The notes beneath the pieces are model-generated. The model searched no databases. It was not told the DNA's origin and was given only the letters and a program-made list of their open reading frames with translations. The translations under genes and the position numbers were made by a program. Below are positions 12,101 to 22,711 of a stretch of DNA of 64,000 nucleotides, piece after piece (the stretch's first letter is position 1; every line of letters begins with the position of its first letter). This DNA is from Alitta virens (Eukaryota; Annelida; Polychaeta; Phyllodocida; Nereididae): NCBI GenBank assembly GCA_932294295.1, contig OW028576.1, positions 23,009,227 through 23,073,226 on the forward strand. The letters run 5' to 3'.

Positions 12101-13664
12101 TTATCTTGAGTACGCATAATAATATGAAATGTACATTTCCATGTCACCTGATATTAACTCCGGATATTCCAGCTTTGCCCGAAAGATACAGCCCTAATCA
12201 TTCCACTTCCTCATTGATATGAAAATGCCATTACTAACCAACAATTTATGACACATTGTCATAAACAGCCCTGCACCCATCAGGCCTATTTGTCAAGACC
12301 ACGTCACCAATAATCAGGCCAACCACAGATCTGTAATCAATACTGATATGCCACCATTCAAACTCCAGCACTGGCATGTAACATACATTTATGACACCCT
12401 TGAAAAAAGACAAAGCACCTGCAATAAAAGTGATTCTAATCTTCCTTGCAGTGAAATCATTACATCCGAAGAGGAGCTTTTCCTTACAAATGAAGAAGAC
12501 AGGGCTCAACTAAAGAAAATGGCTTTACCATCAACGCATGCGGTCGTCCTAGTCGGGAGAAGAGCAAAGCTGCGAGATGTTGCAGGTAAACTATTCGGAC
12601 CATTCCGATGTATCAGCATTTTATGCAGCACTAAACACACATACTTCTTAGCCCACTGCACTGAAATTAACAATGATTATAAATTACTATCTACATAACT
12701 GACTTCATAGAACAAAAATGTATGAACAAATTAATTAATATCATACTGGTTAAATTTCCATTCTAACAGTTAAATTTCTGTAAATAATAAATACCTCCCA
12801 TGACCTATGCACATCATTCATACAGTATTGACCTTACGGGTTCTTGTATGTGTTACATGCCATTTGTTGTATTTCTGCTAAAACAATTTCGTTTTACATG
12901 AAATAGTTACCTTTTAACTGTACTTCATGATTCCATGAGATGGCATGCAGCATCCTCTCAACAATACATGTTTCTTTGTTCCCTTCTGTAAGAACCAATC
13001 AGACAATTAGAAATATTATGGCTCAATCTGAATCCTATGTAATATACCATGCCAATCACAGTTGTCAGCAACATCTGCCAATGAGTTAGTGCAGACAGAC
13101 GAATACGAAATTGGCCTGCCAAGAACTTTGCATGCCTTTCAATTTACCTGATAGCAACAATCCATTTAAAAGATACCAGACACTGCAAATCATGATCAGA
13201 AAGATGTCCGCTTAACTTTGCTATTCTGTCTTCATCAGCAGGTGAAGGAACATCTGAGAAGATCGACTAAATTTAGGTAAAACTTGAAATATATCATGAG
13301 ATAATGTGTATCTTGTAAAACATCAATATGTACTATGCCAATAACTTTAAAGTAAATTCCTTTTTAATTCTTTGCACCTCCTATTTAAGACCAACATGTT
13401 CCGTGTTTCAATCATTCTTAAACCTCTTTGAAATTTGGCAAGATCTACTGTAATACTTCTCTTGCCTAATAATATAATGAATGATGAGCTGCTCCTTGCT
13501 TAAGACATTAGCCCTACATATCTATGTACCACCCTCATAATTCGCACAGCCCTCATAAGTTTTCATCCTCAATTGGTCCATGAATATTGCCTTTCTCTGT
13601 TTCAGGTGATGGCAACTGTTCCAGTCCATCGTTACGGTTATGTTTCTTTATTGTTCTGCCATGA
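9183..13664 (+). CDS. OB-fold (RPA-like) single-strand nucleic-acid-binding protein, six exons
   Basis: Exons: 9183-9452, 10488-10634, 10883-11089, 11368-11429, 12452-12585, 13606-13664. All introns are GT-AG with clear pyrimidine tracts, and the joined length is 879 bases, giving 292 residues and a TGA at 13662-13664. The ATG at 9183 lies 4 bp after an acceptor (TTTTCCAG); a second in-frame ATG at 9192 has a perfect GCCACC context and may be used instead. The region from exon 2 into exon 3 reads SVRGYVTQ-IDEI, KRRRITLQND, SMPITLWGQYA and YKIGDHIKLE, the strand pattern and the LWG..A signature of RPA70-type OB folds that bind single-stranded DNA. Exon 1 may hold a second, divergent OB-like part. 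Exon 5 is acidic (EEEL, NEED) then reads VVLVGRRAKLRDVAG. RPA-like genes ride on some Helitrons, but introns and distance from the helicase frame favour a host gene. Identity beyond an OB fold is not resolved. Confidence 0.7.
9740..10440. mobile_element. Foldback/MITE-like element with about 215-bp terminal inverted repeats in intron 1
   Basis: The ends are inverse copies: TATAGGGTCATTCCATATGA at the left and its reverse complement ending at 10440. The outer 29 bp match perfectly; similarity then continues imperfectly to about 9960 on the left and 10225 on the right, including the TTTAATTTAATTTAATTTT run. No transposase frame is present. The target duplication is unclear: TA is possible at both edges, or CATG (9736-9739 and 10442-10445) with one base offset. 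It lies wholly between exons 1 and 2 of the OB-fold gene. Confidence 0.8.
13242..13270 (+). other. Alternative last exon of the OB-fold gene
   Basis: A second acceptor (TTCTGTCTTCATCAGCAG, ending 13241) is in phase with exon 5 and would add GEGTSEKID before a TAA at 13268-13270. A donor-like GTAAAA follows at 13277, so it may also be a cassette exon carrying a stop. The 13606 exon has the stronger pyrimidine tract and lies closer to the AATAAA. Confidence 0.3.
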
Positions 13665-13765
13665 ATAACTGATCGAAGATCAAGGACATTCTCGGGGATT
13701 TTTATTTTGATTTCATAGTTTAGTCTGTAATTATTCCAGATTGTGCGAAAAATGCAAGTTCATAC

Positions 13766-13771
13766 AATAAA
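13766..13771 (+). terminator. AATAAA polyadenylation signal of the OB-fold gene
   Basis: AATAAA lies 102 bases after the TGA at 13664, a normal 3' UTR distance for the six-exon model. Confidence 0.5.
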
Positions 13772-14997
13772 GATTTAAAATATGATCACCCTTATAGCAA
13801 TTCTCACTTCAATTTGTAATTCATTACTTCAATAAGCATTCTTATTACCTATCAACAATTACAATTACTTTTGTAATAGCAACTCCATAACGGGTAATGA
13901 TAAAACAGAACAAAGAAAAAATATTCATTTAGTAGGGTCCAAGAACGGCTGCAGGGCTTTTATGGGTAGAGATTAGCCAGAATGAAATCTACTCAGGTGC
14001 TCTTCTACAATGACAGGACCAGATTTTTCTAACGTTATAATTTATTTGGTAGTCCCAATACAACAGCCCAAGAAATGGAAGGTGCCAAAAACAATTGTGA
14101 TTTACAATTTGATGCAGAAACATTACCAAATGTCACACAAACACAGTTTGCAGTTGACATATTTCACAAAGTCAAAAATGATTAACATGAGGTATGAACA
14201 TGAGATGTACAAATTTGAATAATTTACTCCAGATAAACAGATGTGACAAAGAGTAAGCTTCAAGTAATAATAATTTGTTAACTTACTTAGTTTTGTCATT
14301 ACTGGACACAAAATGGCTAATTTTCATCAAGATTAGTACACCAAAGCTATCTCACATGATGTATATGTTCTATAAATTATTCCGGTGCGTACATTTAGGC
14401 ATGGAAATCTATTTAACAGCTAAATGACACTTCAGAACTTGCTCAACCCACAGAGTATGTGTTTTTTAACACTGCATCTTGGTGAGCAGAAAATGGCTAC
14501 TTCCGGAACCAAAGCCGGCTAGAGCGCCATAGTAATGAATAGGGCTGGTCAGAACAAAGGTGGATTTCTCGTTAAATAATGCACAAAAACAAATAATTTC
14601 AACTGTCATGGCACAAGGAAGTCCGAAACTACACTAGAAAATCACAAATAAACCAAAATATTCGCTAGATTTTTTGTGAATGGCCAGTGGAAAATGTAAA
14701 CAAACGGCAGTCTCTCACCTCGCCCATAAGCTCTGTCATTTGAAGGAAATTCTGGCTTATTTCCCTCTGACAGCACATGAAACATACTCAGGCATGTTTG
14801 TTTTACTATTTTGGTGTGTATTTATCACTAAATGTTCGTAGTCAGTCCATTATTAACGCATTCCTATTCCACGCCATTGCACTACGGCTAATGTTTACTT
14901 AAGATGTGTCTCATGCATATTAGTGGCTGAAAAAAGTGTAATAAGCGTCACCTTGTGGAATGTAAATTGAATGCAACTTTTACAAGAGAGGGCAGCA
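13772..14997. other. Non-coding stretch, no gene seen
   Basis: AT-rich and without a supportable frame. An ETS-type ACTTCCGG (14499-14506) beside AAAATGGC is promoter-like, but I see no matching first exon. Confidence 0.4.
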
Positions 14998-15005
14998 CCT
15001 TACAG

Positions 15006-15989
15006 GATTGTTGGTCCTGTCGTCTAAGGTGAGTGTCATCAATTGGTCGAGTCGCCCAAATAAAAGTTGACCGATCTAAAGAGCTGGTTCACTGGTCAAA
15101 AATGTTGGTTAACTCGTCAAATTAGTCAACTGGTTAATTCGTCAACAACAGATAGCTGCTGCAACTTAACACTAGGTGACGCTACCGGCGAAATGTGGCG
15201 CCATCGAGTGTTAATTTTATTTTATTATTTGATCAAACCTTAGAATAATATTAAGAAAGGATTTTCAGCTAATATATATAGGCTTATGACCGACAAATAG
15301 CTAGCATACATTCACATAATAGGTATATCATTTCCAAAAAAAAGTATGACACTATTATGAAAATTTAAACATAATATTTAGTAATATATATGTCAATGCT
15401 GTCTACATCATAACACAACATAGATACAGCCAAAATGAATGCCAATATCACTACACAGAGGTATCACTTATCAGCCTGCAATATTGGTGTCACTGCATGG
15501 ATATTATAGTACTGTGCCCTCTTTAAACCAATACATCTTCCAACTTACTTTAATAACTCTCTACAGTTACAAGTTTCAAAACTTAAATTAATATATTTAA
15601 TATTATGAAATATTGTAGCCACAGTTAATCTGATGAAACTTATATAATACTTATATTTTGCTTTATTGTTTATTAATCATTAATCCCTTTCATAATTTTT
15701 GAAAATTACAATTAAGTCACCTGCCATGTTGAGGTGTTCTAGGTAGAGTTGTGAAGTGTCACATGCCTTGTTGACGTGTTCTAGGCATAGGTTTCAAGTG
15801 TCAAGTACAATTAATAACATTGAAATTAATTAATCACAGTGTTAGTTTTTTTAATCTTTGACGACTTTACCATATTGACGACTTCACCAGGCATTTTGAC
15901 GACTTTACTAGGCCTTTGGACGGTTTAACTATTTTTAGGACGACGGGACCAATTGACGACGGGGCCTTTTGACAACATGACTGTAGACC
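15006..15989. mobile_element. Non-autonomous DNA transposon with degenerate inverted repeats and 8-bp target duplication
   Basis: CCTTACAG flanks the element at 14998-15005 and 15990-15997. Inside, the left end (about 15013-15150) and the right end (about 15855-15985) are imperfect inverse copies made of repeated GTCGTCAA-like words: left GTCATCAATTGGTCGAGTCG, right reverse complement GTCGTCAATTGGTCCCGTCG. No long frame lies between. An 8-bp duplication is typical of hAT elements, but the outermost bases match poorly, so the superfamily call is inference. An inner imperfect palindrome begins with AACACTAGGTGACGC near 15168. Confidence 0.65.
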
Positions 15990-15997
15990 CCTTACAG

Positions 15998-16461
15998 TGC
16001 GAAGACATGGACTCGTCCTGGCCAAGGACTATTGTCCTTGGTCCTGGCCAAGACAGATCCATCAATCCCTACTTTTGTGTACATTGAATTGCCATTTCAC
16101 TAACAAAAACAACATATATCACTAAAAAAGTTGTGATGGTCATGCTATCTGCAAAAATAACAAATCAGTGAATCGGCACTAATGACGTCACAGGCCATTC
16201 CTAGCACGTGTGCGTGATCGTTAGAGATTAATTGAGTTTGAAACAACAGATAAGTCATTTTATGTATTAAAATGCGAGATCGACATATAAAACTCTGTTT
16301 TAAAGCTGTTATAAAATTGAATTTGATGCAACAAACATACAGTAAAGCTTTTGTAAAAAAGCAATAGAGATTATCGATTCCCAGAGGGAGCAGTGAAGTG
16401 ACAGGTGCGCCACCAAGCAATCATTTAATTGGATTATTTTATTGTAACAATTCTAGATCAA
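15998..16461. other. Spacer between the MITE and the array
   Basis: AT-rich, no gene seen. It holds a perfect 8-bp-arm hairpin, CCAAGGAC-TATT-GTCCTTGG (16022-16041), and an E-box CACGTG near 16205. A 91-codon minus frame (16420-16145) shows no domain and is taken as chance. Confidence 0.45.
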
Positions 16462-16553
16462 AATAAGGCAAAGATTTCTGAATTTATACTGGACAAGAAA
16501 GATAAAAGGAAAGGAAAGTTTATCGTAATTGTCAGGGACAATTGCAAGTCTAG
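16462..16553 (+). repeat. Left-most array fragment (internally deleted unit)
   Basis: AATAAGGCAAAGATTTCTGA matches tail A (compare 24453-24476) and then jumps directly to the final ACTGGACAAGAAAG segment, so almost all of a unit is missing. It marks the left edge of the array against unique DNA. Confidence 0.8.
16513..16553 (+). other. Conserved 3' terminal signature of array units: GGAAAGTTTATC box, hairpin, CTAG
   Basis: The last 41 bp of nearly every unit read GGAAAGTTTATC, GT, AATTGTC-AGG-GACAATT (hairpin 16527-16543), GCAAGT, CTAG, then TTAT. A hairpin about 10 nt before a CTRR end is the hallmark of Helitron 3' termini. CTAG ends occur at 16553, 18524, 20671, 22542, 24790, 26628, 29980, 32343, 34616, 37598, 39691, 42348, 45203, 47352, 49440, 52326, 56394, 58875, 61356 and 63748. 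Unit 6 (ends 28014) is the only unit lacking it. Confidence 0.85.
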
Positions 16554-16841
16554 TTATAAACTTTCCGAAGGAAAGTTTATCTTATTATTGTAAGTCTTAT
16601 TTTTCTTTTTTTTTTTTTATTCTTTATTATAAACTTTCCGAAGGAAAGTTTATCTTATTATTGTAAGTCTTATTTTTCTTTTTTTTTTTTTTTTTTTTTT
16701 TTATTATTATTATAAACTTTCCGAAGGAAAGTTTATCTTATTTCTTTATTATTATAAACTTTCCGAAGGAAAGTTTATCTTATTATTGTAAGTCTTATTT
16801 TTCTTTTTTTTTTTTTTTTTTATTCTTTATTATTATTATTA
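16554..16841 (+). repeat. Junction cassette cluster with four palindromes
   Basis: Four copies of a palindrome with arms AAACTTTCC and GGAAAGTTT around GAA (16558-16578, 16631-16651, 16714-16734, 16756-16776). Three are followed by TTATTATTGTAAGTCTTATT and a T-run; the third has only a short TTA/T stretch before the next. The left arm is the inverse of the GGAAAGTTTATC box at the unit 3' end. Confidence 0.85.
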
Positions 16842-18524
16842 TTCTTCTGAAGAAGTAAAGGCTTATTACTCAGAAACTAATAAAGAGAGGGCTTTGGCAC
16901 TTCAAGAGTGCACAGATAGCCAGAGCGCGCTTTGAACAGCACAAATTTCATGACCAAATTTCATGACACTTCTGCGTAATTCACAAAATAAAAAACAAAT
17001 TTAAGAGCACGGTTTCAGGAAACTGGGCAGAGATAATTCCATGGGAATTTTTTTCAAGATACCTTAGACAAATACGCAGTGCAGAAAGGAGTTTGAGCCA
17101 AATTGTGAGCCTGCTGACTGAACTATGAATTCTTTAAAAAAAGTAGTTCGAAATTTTCATGAAATTTTTTTTGAAAACCATAGAAGGAATAATGAGATTG
17201 ACTTGCCATTTCACACTTTTATAGTCCTACCCTAGGACAACTACCATGCAAAAAATGAGCCCATTTGGTAAAGTGGTCTAGGTGGTACAGGGGTCCAAAG
17301 TTGCATTTTTTGACTGCTTATATCTCGGCTCCAAATTGAGATACAGGAATCTCAAAGACATATTTAGAATCCTTGAAATGTTCTCTTTTCAGAAAGGTAT
17401 AGTAATATGCTCTAGGTAGTTCCGTTTGGAAAAGCGTCAGACATTGAAAATTTTTTGTCACTTTTTGATTTTCTCAAAATGAAAAAGTCTAAAAAACACT
17501 AGAAGAACTGCTTGGATTCTCACCATTATTTTTACAGATATGTCCTCTAAGGAGTACTATGTAAATGTGTAAGGGCAAGGGATTTGCTTAAAAGGCTTAG
17601 GCTATAGAATTTTTTTTCAATCCAAATTTCAATAATTTTTAACTCCATTTCTATTCAACCAAATTTCATCCAACTGGTGTCATCATGCAGAGAAAAATCA
17701 GGACTTTACACAGGATACCTTGTTTATTCACCAACCTTAACCCGTTTTGAACCTTGAGGCAAAATTCTCTTTCCTATGTTATCCAATGGGGAGACCTAGC
17801 TCCTACAACCCTGGACCGCTGAGTCAGCAATTTTTACAATGAATGTTAGGAAGTTTACGTGTTTTGCCCAAAAAATGTAGGAAAGACTTCTTCAATTTTC
17901 TTCATACTTTTCACATATATGTCCTGTTGGTAGTACTACATGACTGTAAAAGGGCAATTCCCTTCATCAAACAGCTTAGGCACTAGAATTTTTTATCACT
18001 CATAAAGCCTGAATCACTTCCTCAGAACCAAAATTTTGTTGATAGATTGAACAAAAAAATTCACAGGAGTGCATATACATGTGCTTCACAAATGTGAATT
18101 ATTTCAGAATTCTAGGTCACAGAGTGTCCTATATATGCAATTTTCAGGCGTTTTGAACCTGGGTCCTATACAAGGTACAGTAACCAAAAAAATTATTTTC
18201 TTAAACCTTTTTTCATTATCTTTCTATACCTGTTTAGCTTGAGAGGTTAGGGCAATTATTTATGAGGTTTTCAGGTACTTTATTAATTGCTCTATTGGAA
18301 ATTGAATAAAAAACCTTTAAAAAGCCAAAACCCAAATTTTTTCATTGGATCAGTCCCAAAAAATGTATAAGTGTGTGACTGAAAACTGGCCAGAGACAAT
18401 GGCATGAAATATTTTTTCAAGAGACCTTGGAGACTTCTCCAGTGCAGAAATTAATGGTACTGGACAAGAAAGATAAAAGGAAAGGAAAGTTTATCGTAAT
18501 TGTCAGGGACAATTGCAAGTCTAG
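16842..18524 (+). repeat. Array unit 1, beta head, shortened A tail, 1683 bp
   Basis: The tail begins like A (TTGGAAATTGAATAAA near 18297) but skips from GTATAAGTGTGTGACTGAAA to the ACTGGCCAGAGAC segment, which explains its short length. It joins unit 2 directly through TTATTA. Confidence 0.85.
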
Positions 18525-18533
18525 TTATTATTA

Positions 18534-20671
18534 TTCTTCTGAAGAAGTAAAGGCTTATTACTCAGAAACTAATAAAGGCAGGGCTTTGGCACTTCAAGGT
18601 CACATAGACAGCCAGAGCGCGCTTTGAAAGGCATAAATTTCATGACCAAATTTCGTGACGCTTCTGCGTAATTCACAAAATAAAAAATAAATTTAAGGGC
18701 ACGGTTTCAAGAAACTGGGCAGAGATAATGGCATGAGATTTTTTTTCAAGATACCTTAGACAAATACGCAGTGCAGAAAGGAGTTTGAGCCAAATTGTGA
18801 GCCTGCTGACTGAACCATGAATTTTTGAAAAAAGGTTATTCTAAATTTTCATGAAATTTTTTTTGAAAACCATAGAAGGAATAATGATATTGACTTGCAA
18901 TTTCACACTTTTATAGTCCTACCCTAGCACAACTTTCATGCAAAAAATGAGCCCATTTGGTAAAGTGGTCTAGGTGGTACAGGGGTCCAAAGTTGCATTT
19001 TTTGACTGCTTATATCTCAGCTCCAAATTGAGATACAGGAATCTCAAAGACATATTTAGAATCCTTGAAATGTTTTCTTTTCAGGAATGTATAGTAATAT
19101 GCTCTAGGTAGTTCCGTTTGGAAAAGCGTCAGACATTGAAAATTTTTTGTCACTTTTTGATTTTCTCAAAATGAAAAAGTCTAAAAAACACAAGAAGAAC
19201 TGCTTGGATTCTCACCATTTTTTTTACAGATATGTCCTCTAAGGAGTACTATGTAAATTTTAAAGGGCAAGGGCTTTGCTTAAAAACCCTTGGCCCTGGA
19301 ATTTTTTTCATTCCAAATTTCAATAATTTTTAACTCCATTTCTATTCAACCAAATTTCATGCAACTGGTGTCATTATGTAGAGAAAAATTAGGCCTTTAC
19401 ATAGGATACAATGTCTATTCACCAACCTTTACCAGTTTCGAACTTGGAGCCAAAATTCTCTTTCCCATGTTATCCAATGGGGAGACCTAACAACCCTGAA
19501 GCGCTGAGTCAGCAATTTTTACAATGAATGTTAGGAAGTTTATGTGCATCGCCCCAAAAAAGCAGGAAGAAAGTCTTCAATTTCATTTATATTTTGCACA
19601 TATATGTCCTCTGGGTAGTACTACATTACTGTAAAAGGGCAATTACTTTCATCAAACAGCTTAGGCCCTAGAATTTTTTTATCACTGAATTGCTGACCTA
19701 CCTACCTCCCGGAACCCTGGACCGCTGAGTCAGCAATTTTTACAATGAATGTAAGCAGGTTTACGTGTTTTGCCCCAAAAACAATAGGAAAGACTTTTTC
19801 AATTTTCTTCATACTTTTCACGCATATGTCCTCTAGGGAGTACTATGTAAATGTAGAAGGGCAAGGGCCTTGATTAAACACCTTAGGCCCTGGAATTTTT
19901 TTTCAGTCCAAATTTCAATAATTTTTAACTCCAGTTCTATTCAACCAAATTTCATCCAACTGGTGTCATTATGCAGAGAAAAATTAGGAGATTACATTGG
20001 ATACCTTGTCTATTCACCAACCTTAATTAGTTTTGAACCTTGAGGCAAAATTCTCTTTCCCATGTTATCCAATGGGGAGACCTACCTACCTACCTCCCTG
20101 GATGGCTGAGTCAGCAATTTTTACAATGAATGTTAGTAAATTTATGTTTCTCGCCCCAAAAAAGCAGGAAGAAAGTCTTCAATTTCATTCACATTTTGCA
20201 CATATATGTCCTCTGGGTAGTACTACATTACTGTAATAGGGCAATTACCTTCATCAAACAGCTTAGGTCCTAAAATTTTTTTATCACTCTTAAAGCCTGA
20301 ATTGCTTACTAAGACCAAAACTGTTGTTGATAGATTGAACAAAAAAAATTCACAGGAGTGTATATACATGTGCTTCACAAATGTGAATTATTTCAGAATT
20401 CTAGGTCACAGGGTCAAGGTCACAGAGTGTCCTATATATGCAATTTTCAGGCGTTTTGAACCTGGGTCCTATACAAGGTACAGCAACCAAAAAAATATTT
20501 TCTTAAACCTTTTTTCATTATCTTTCTATTCCTGTATAGCTTGAGAGGTTAGGGCCACTATTTTTGAGGTTTTTAGGTACTTTATTAATTGCAGAAATTC
20601 ATGGTACTGGACAAAAAAGACAAAAGGAAAGGAAAGTTTATCGTAATTGTCAGGGACAATTGCAAGTCTAG
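18534..20671 (+). repeat. Array unit 2, alpha-B, 2138 bp
   Basis: Standard alpha-B unit, the same length as units 9 and 20. It contains three copies of the CTGAGTCAGCAATTTTTACA module and one GGTCAAGGTCACAG segment near 20410. Confidence 0.88.
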
Positions 20672-20774
20672 TTATAAACTTTCCGAAGGAAAGTTTATCT
20701 TATTATTGTAAGTCTTATTTTTCTTTTTTTTTTTTTTTTCTTTTTTTTTTTATTATTCTTTATTATTATTATTA
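20672..20774 (+). repeat. Junction cassette, one palindrome
   Basis: Palindrome at 20676-20696, then GTAAGTCTTATTTTTC, two T-runs split by a C, and a TTA repeat leading into unit 3. Confidence 0.85.
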
Positions 20775-22542
20775 TTCTTCTGAAGAAGTAAAGGCTTATT
20801 ACTCAGAAACTAATAAAGGCAGGACTTTAACCCTTCAAAGTCACATAGACGGCTAGAGCGCACTTTGAACAGCACAAATTTCATGACCAAATTTCGTGAA
20901 ACTTCTGCGTAATTTACAAAAGAAAAAACAAATTTAAGAGCACGGTTTTAGGAAACTGGGCAGAGATAATTCCATGGGAATTTTTCTCAAGATACCTTAG
21001 ACAAATACGCAGTGCAGAAAGGAGTTTGAGCCAAATGGTGAGCCTGCTGACTGAACTATGAATTCTTGAAAAAAAGTATTTCGAAATTTTCATGAAATTT
21101 TTTTTGAAAACCATAGAAGGAATAATGATATTGACTTGCAATTTCACACTTTTATAGTCCTACCCTAGGACAACTACCATGCCAAAAATGAGCCCATTTG
21201 GTAAAGTGGTCTAGGTGGTACAGGGGTCCAAAGTTGCATTTTTTGACTGCTTATATCTCGGCTCCAAAGTGAGATACAGGAATCTCAAAAACATATTTAG
21301 AATCCTTGAAATGTTCTCTTTTTAGATATGTCTAGCAATATGTTCTAGGTCTTTCCGTTTGGAAAAGCGTCAGACATTGAAAATTTTTTGTCACTTTTTG
21401 AAATTCAAAAAATGAAAAAATACCAAAAACACTAGAAGAACTGCTTGGATTCTCACCATTTTTTTTATAGATATGTCCTCTAAGGAGTACTATGATAATG
21501 TAAAAGGGCAAGGGCTTTGATCAAAAGGCTTAGGCCCTAGAATTTTTTTTCAGTACAAATTTCAATAATTTTTAACTTGAGTTCTTTTCAACCAAATTTC
21601 ATGCAACTGGTGTCATTATGTAGAGAAAAATCAGGACTTTACAAAGAATACCATGTCTATTCACCAACCTTTACCAGTTTCGAACTTGGAGCCAAAATTC
21701 TCTTTCCCATGTTATCCAATGGGAAGACCTACCAACCCTGAACCGCTGAGTCAGCAATTTTTACAATGAATGTTAGGAAGTTTACGTGCATCGCCCCAAA
21801 AAAGCAGGAAGAAAGTCTTCAATTGCATTCATATTTTGCACATATATGTACTCTGGGTAGTGCTACATTACTGTAAAAGGGCAATTACCTTCATCAAACA
21901 GCTTAGGTCCTAGAATTTTTTTATCACTCATAAAGCCTGAATTGCTGACCTACCTACCTCCCAGTACCCTGGACCGCTGAGTCAGCAATTTTTACAATGA
22001 ATGTTAGTAAATTTATGTTTCTTGCCCCAAAAAAGCAGGAAGAAAGTCTCCAATTTCATTCATATTTTGCACATATATGTCCTCTGGGTAGTACTTCATT
22101 ACTGTAATAGGGCAATTACCTTCATCAAACAGCTTAGGTCCTAAATTTTTTTTATCACTCTTAAAGCCTGAATTGCTTACTCAGACCAAAATGTTGTTGA
22201 TAGATTGAACCAAAAAAAATTCACAGGAGTGTATATACATGTGCTTCACAAATGTGAGTTATTTCAGAATTTTGGGTTACAGGGTCAAGGTCACAGAGTG
22301 TCCTATATATGCAATTTTCAGGCGTTTTGAACCTGGGTCCTATACAAGGTACAGCAACCAAAAAAATATTTTCTTAAACCTTTTTTCATTATCTTTCTAT
22401 TCCTGTATAGCTTAAGAGGTTAGGGCAACTATTTTCGAGGTTTTCAGGTACTTTATGAATTGCAGAAATTCATGGTACTGGACAAAAAAGATAAAAGGAA
22501 AGGAAAGTTTATCGTAATTGTCAGGGACAATTGCAAGTCTAG
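20775..22542 (+). repeat. Array unit 3, gamma-B, 1768 bp
   Basis: First gamma unit. Units 5 and 7 are near copies of this one, alternating with units of other types. Confidence 0.88.
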
Positions 22543-22592
22543 TTATAAACTTTCCGAAGGAAAGTTTATCTTATTATTGTACGTCTTATTTT

Positions 22593-22640
<48 letters not shown>

Positions 22641-22711
22641 ACTTTCCGAAGGAAAGTTTATCTTATTATTGTAAGTCTTATTTTTCTTTTTTTTTTTTAT
22701 TATTATTATTA
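22543..22711 (+). repeat. Junction cassettes, two palindromes
   Basis: Palindromes at 22547-22567 and 22639-22659. A T-run of about 40 separates them, and the first carries GTACGTCTTATT instead of GTAAGTCTTATT. Confidence 0.85.

Noticed and set aside
16145..16420. 91-codon minus-strand frame just left of the array
   Set aside because: Composition is random-looking, no domain or splice context.
16443..16456. ATTGTAACAAT then CTAG as an array-type 3' end at the left border
   Set aside because: The stem is only five bases, one base from CTAG, and the GGAAAGTTTATC box and TTAT are absent; likely chance in AT-rich DNA.
16554..16841. CRISPR-like or SINE-like reading of the repeated palindrome plus T-run cassettes
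   Set aside because: Spacing is irregular with no unique spacers, the context is eukaryotic, and there is no tRNA- or 5S-like promoter head before the T-run.
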